DNA from: Candidatus Planktophila vernalis
Lineage (GTDB): Bacteria; Actinomycetota; Actinomycetes; Nanopelagicales; Nanopelagicaceae
DNA: 64,000 nt
NCBI RefSeq assembly: GCF_002288185.1
Contig: NZ_CP016776.1
Span: forward strand, 496,001-560,000
Direction of reading: 5' to 3'
Below, piece by piece: positions 63,767 to 64,000 of this stretch. Below the pieces are notes generated by a model. That model did not search any database. It worked only from the letters and a program-made list of their open reading frames with translations, and was not told where the DNA came from. Numbering within the stretch: position 1 is the stretch's first letter; the number at the start of each line of letters is the position of its first letter. The position numbers were made by a program, and so were the translations under genes.

Positions 63767-64000
63767 CAAAACTCTATTTGTAACTAATGATTTTGGCCCA
63801 CGGGCTGGAGGCATAGAAACCTTCATCATTGGTTTGATTGAACGATTACCAAAGTCCAGCATTATTGTTTACACCTCGGCACAAGAAGAAACTGCGCACT
63901 ATGACGCTCAATGGCTGAGCGATTTTGGTGTTGAAGTCATAAGAGATAAAGCAAAAATACTATTGCCGACTCCACGAGTAAATCGCGCAGTTGCCAGAAT
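63747..64000 (+). CDS. PimB-like glycosyltransferase, 3' end cut by window edge
   Basis: The frame opens with NKTLFVTNDFGPRAGGIETFIIGLIERLP, which resembles the start of GT4-family mannosyltransferases such as PimB (phosphatidylinositol mannoside synthesis). It is open to base 64000 without a stop, so only about 84 residues are visible. TTG 63747 is the only plausible start in this frame and overlaps the peptidase gene by 20 bases. The acceptor sugar or lipid cannot be judged from this fragment. Confidence 0.75.
   Translation, partial: MEHAVSNKTLFVTNDFGPRAGGIETFIIGLIERLPKSSIIVYTSAQEETAHYDAQWLSDFGVEVIRDKAKILLPTPRVNRAVAR

Overview
The window reads as a compact, gene-dense stretch of an actinobacterial chromosome with A/T-richer codon use than most of the phylum. 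Actinobacterial markers include a ClgR-type regulator, DUF3046 beside recA, an HU protein with a long Lys/Ala tail, a SepIVA-like protein, DUF4193, DUF3093, DUF3159 and DUF3000 proteins, an IclR regulator divergent from leuCD, and the recA promoter logic. Low G+C, tiny intergenic gaps and many overlapping gene ends suggest a streamlined freshwater lineage such as the Nanopelagicales (acI, Planktophila-like); this placement is inferred from gene content and was not tested by a search. I saw no tRNA, rRNA, CRISPR array, insertion sequence or phage gene. No gap between genes exceeds 300 bases; the largest are 12133-12369 (HU leader) and 7569-7791 (recA control region).

Layout. 2-9395: ftsK (5' end outside the window), rodZ, rimO, pgsA, cinA, clgR, a TetR regulator, DUF3046, an alpha/beta hydrolase, yaaA (reverse), recA and recX. 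recA has a textbook double DNA-damage control region. 9355-34015: an IclR regulator and leuCD, HU, a phospholipid acyltransferase, gpsA, ddl, an amidohydrolase and a small Lrp-type protein (both reverse), thiL, rpmB (reverse), recG, rsmD, coaD, sepIVA-like, yceD, rpmF, rnc, smc, ftsY, amt-glnK, ffh, rpsP, a KH protein, rimM and trmD. The order resembles other actinobacteria, but several usual members (mutM, glnD, rplS) are missing from their usual slots. 34054-40934: an acyl-ACP desaturase followed by a likely amine or polyamine utilisation cluster: a class I glutamine amidotransferase, an aldehyde dehydrogenase, a glutamine-synthetase-like gamma-glutamyl ligase, an APC permease and a class II glutamine amidotransferase. 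40957-45542: miaB, miaA, dapF and hflX. 45638-62669: DUF4193, DUF3093, a thioesterase, dut, DUF3159, two TrkA-type K+ regulators, an rRNA m5U methyltransferase, aconitase, dxs, fadB/fadA, an FTR1 iron permease, an RNase D-like nuclease, DUF3000, a DMT transporter and a RibD-C-like reductase. 62762-64000: a secreted NlpC/P60 peptidase and the start of a PimB-like glycosyltransferase.

How it works together. Most genes are housekeeping: DNA repair and segregation (ftsK, recA, recG, smc, HU), protein targeting (ffh, ftsY), ribosome and RNA modification (rimO, rimM, trmD, rsmD, miaAB, rlmD-like, hflX), envelope lipid and wall precursors (pgsA, plsC, ddl, dapF, dxs), and nitrogen uptake and sensing (amt, glnK, amine cluster). 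About twenty genes have a TANNNT-like hexamer 6 or 7 bases before the start codon, so many transcripts are probably leaderless. This pattern also fixes several start codons. The best leads for follow-up are the recA control region, the amine cluster with two unlike amidotransferase-fold hydrolases, the leaderless start module, the dyad symmetries before HU, efeU and the IclR gene, and the strand-biased GGGGGAG word.
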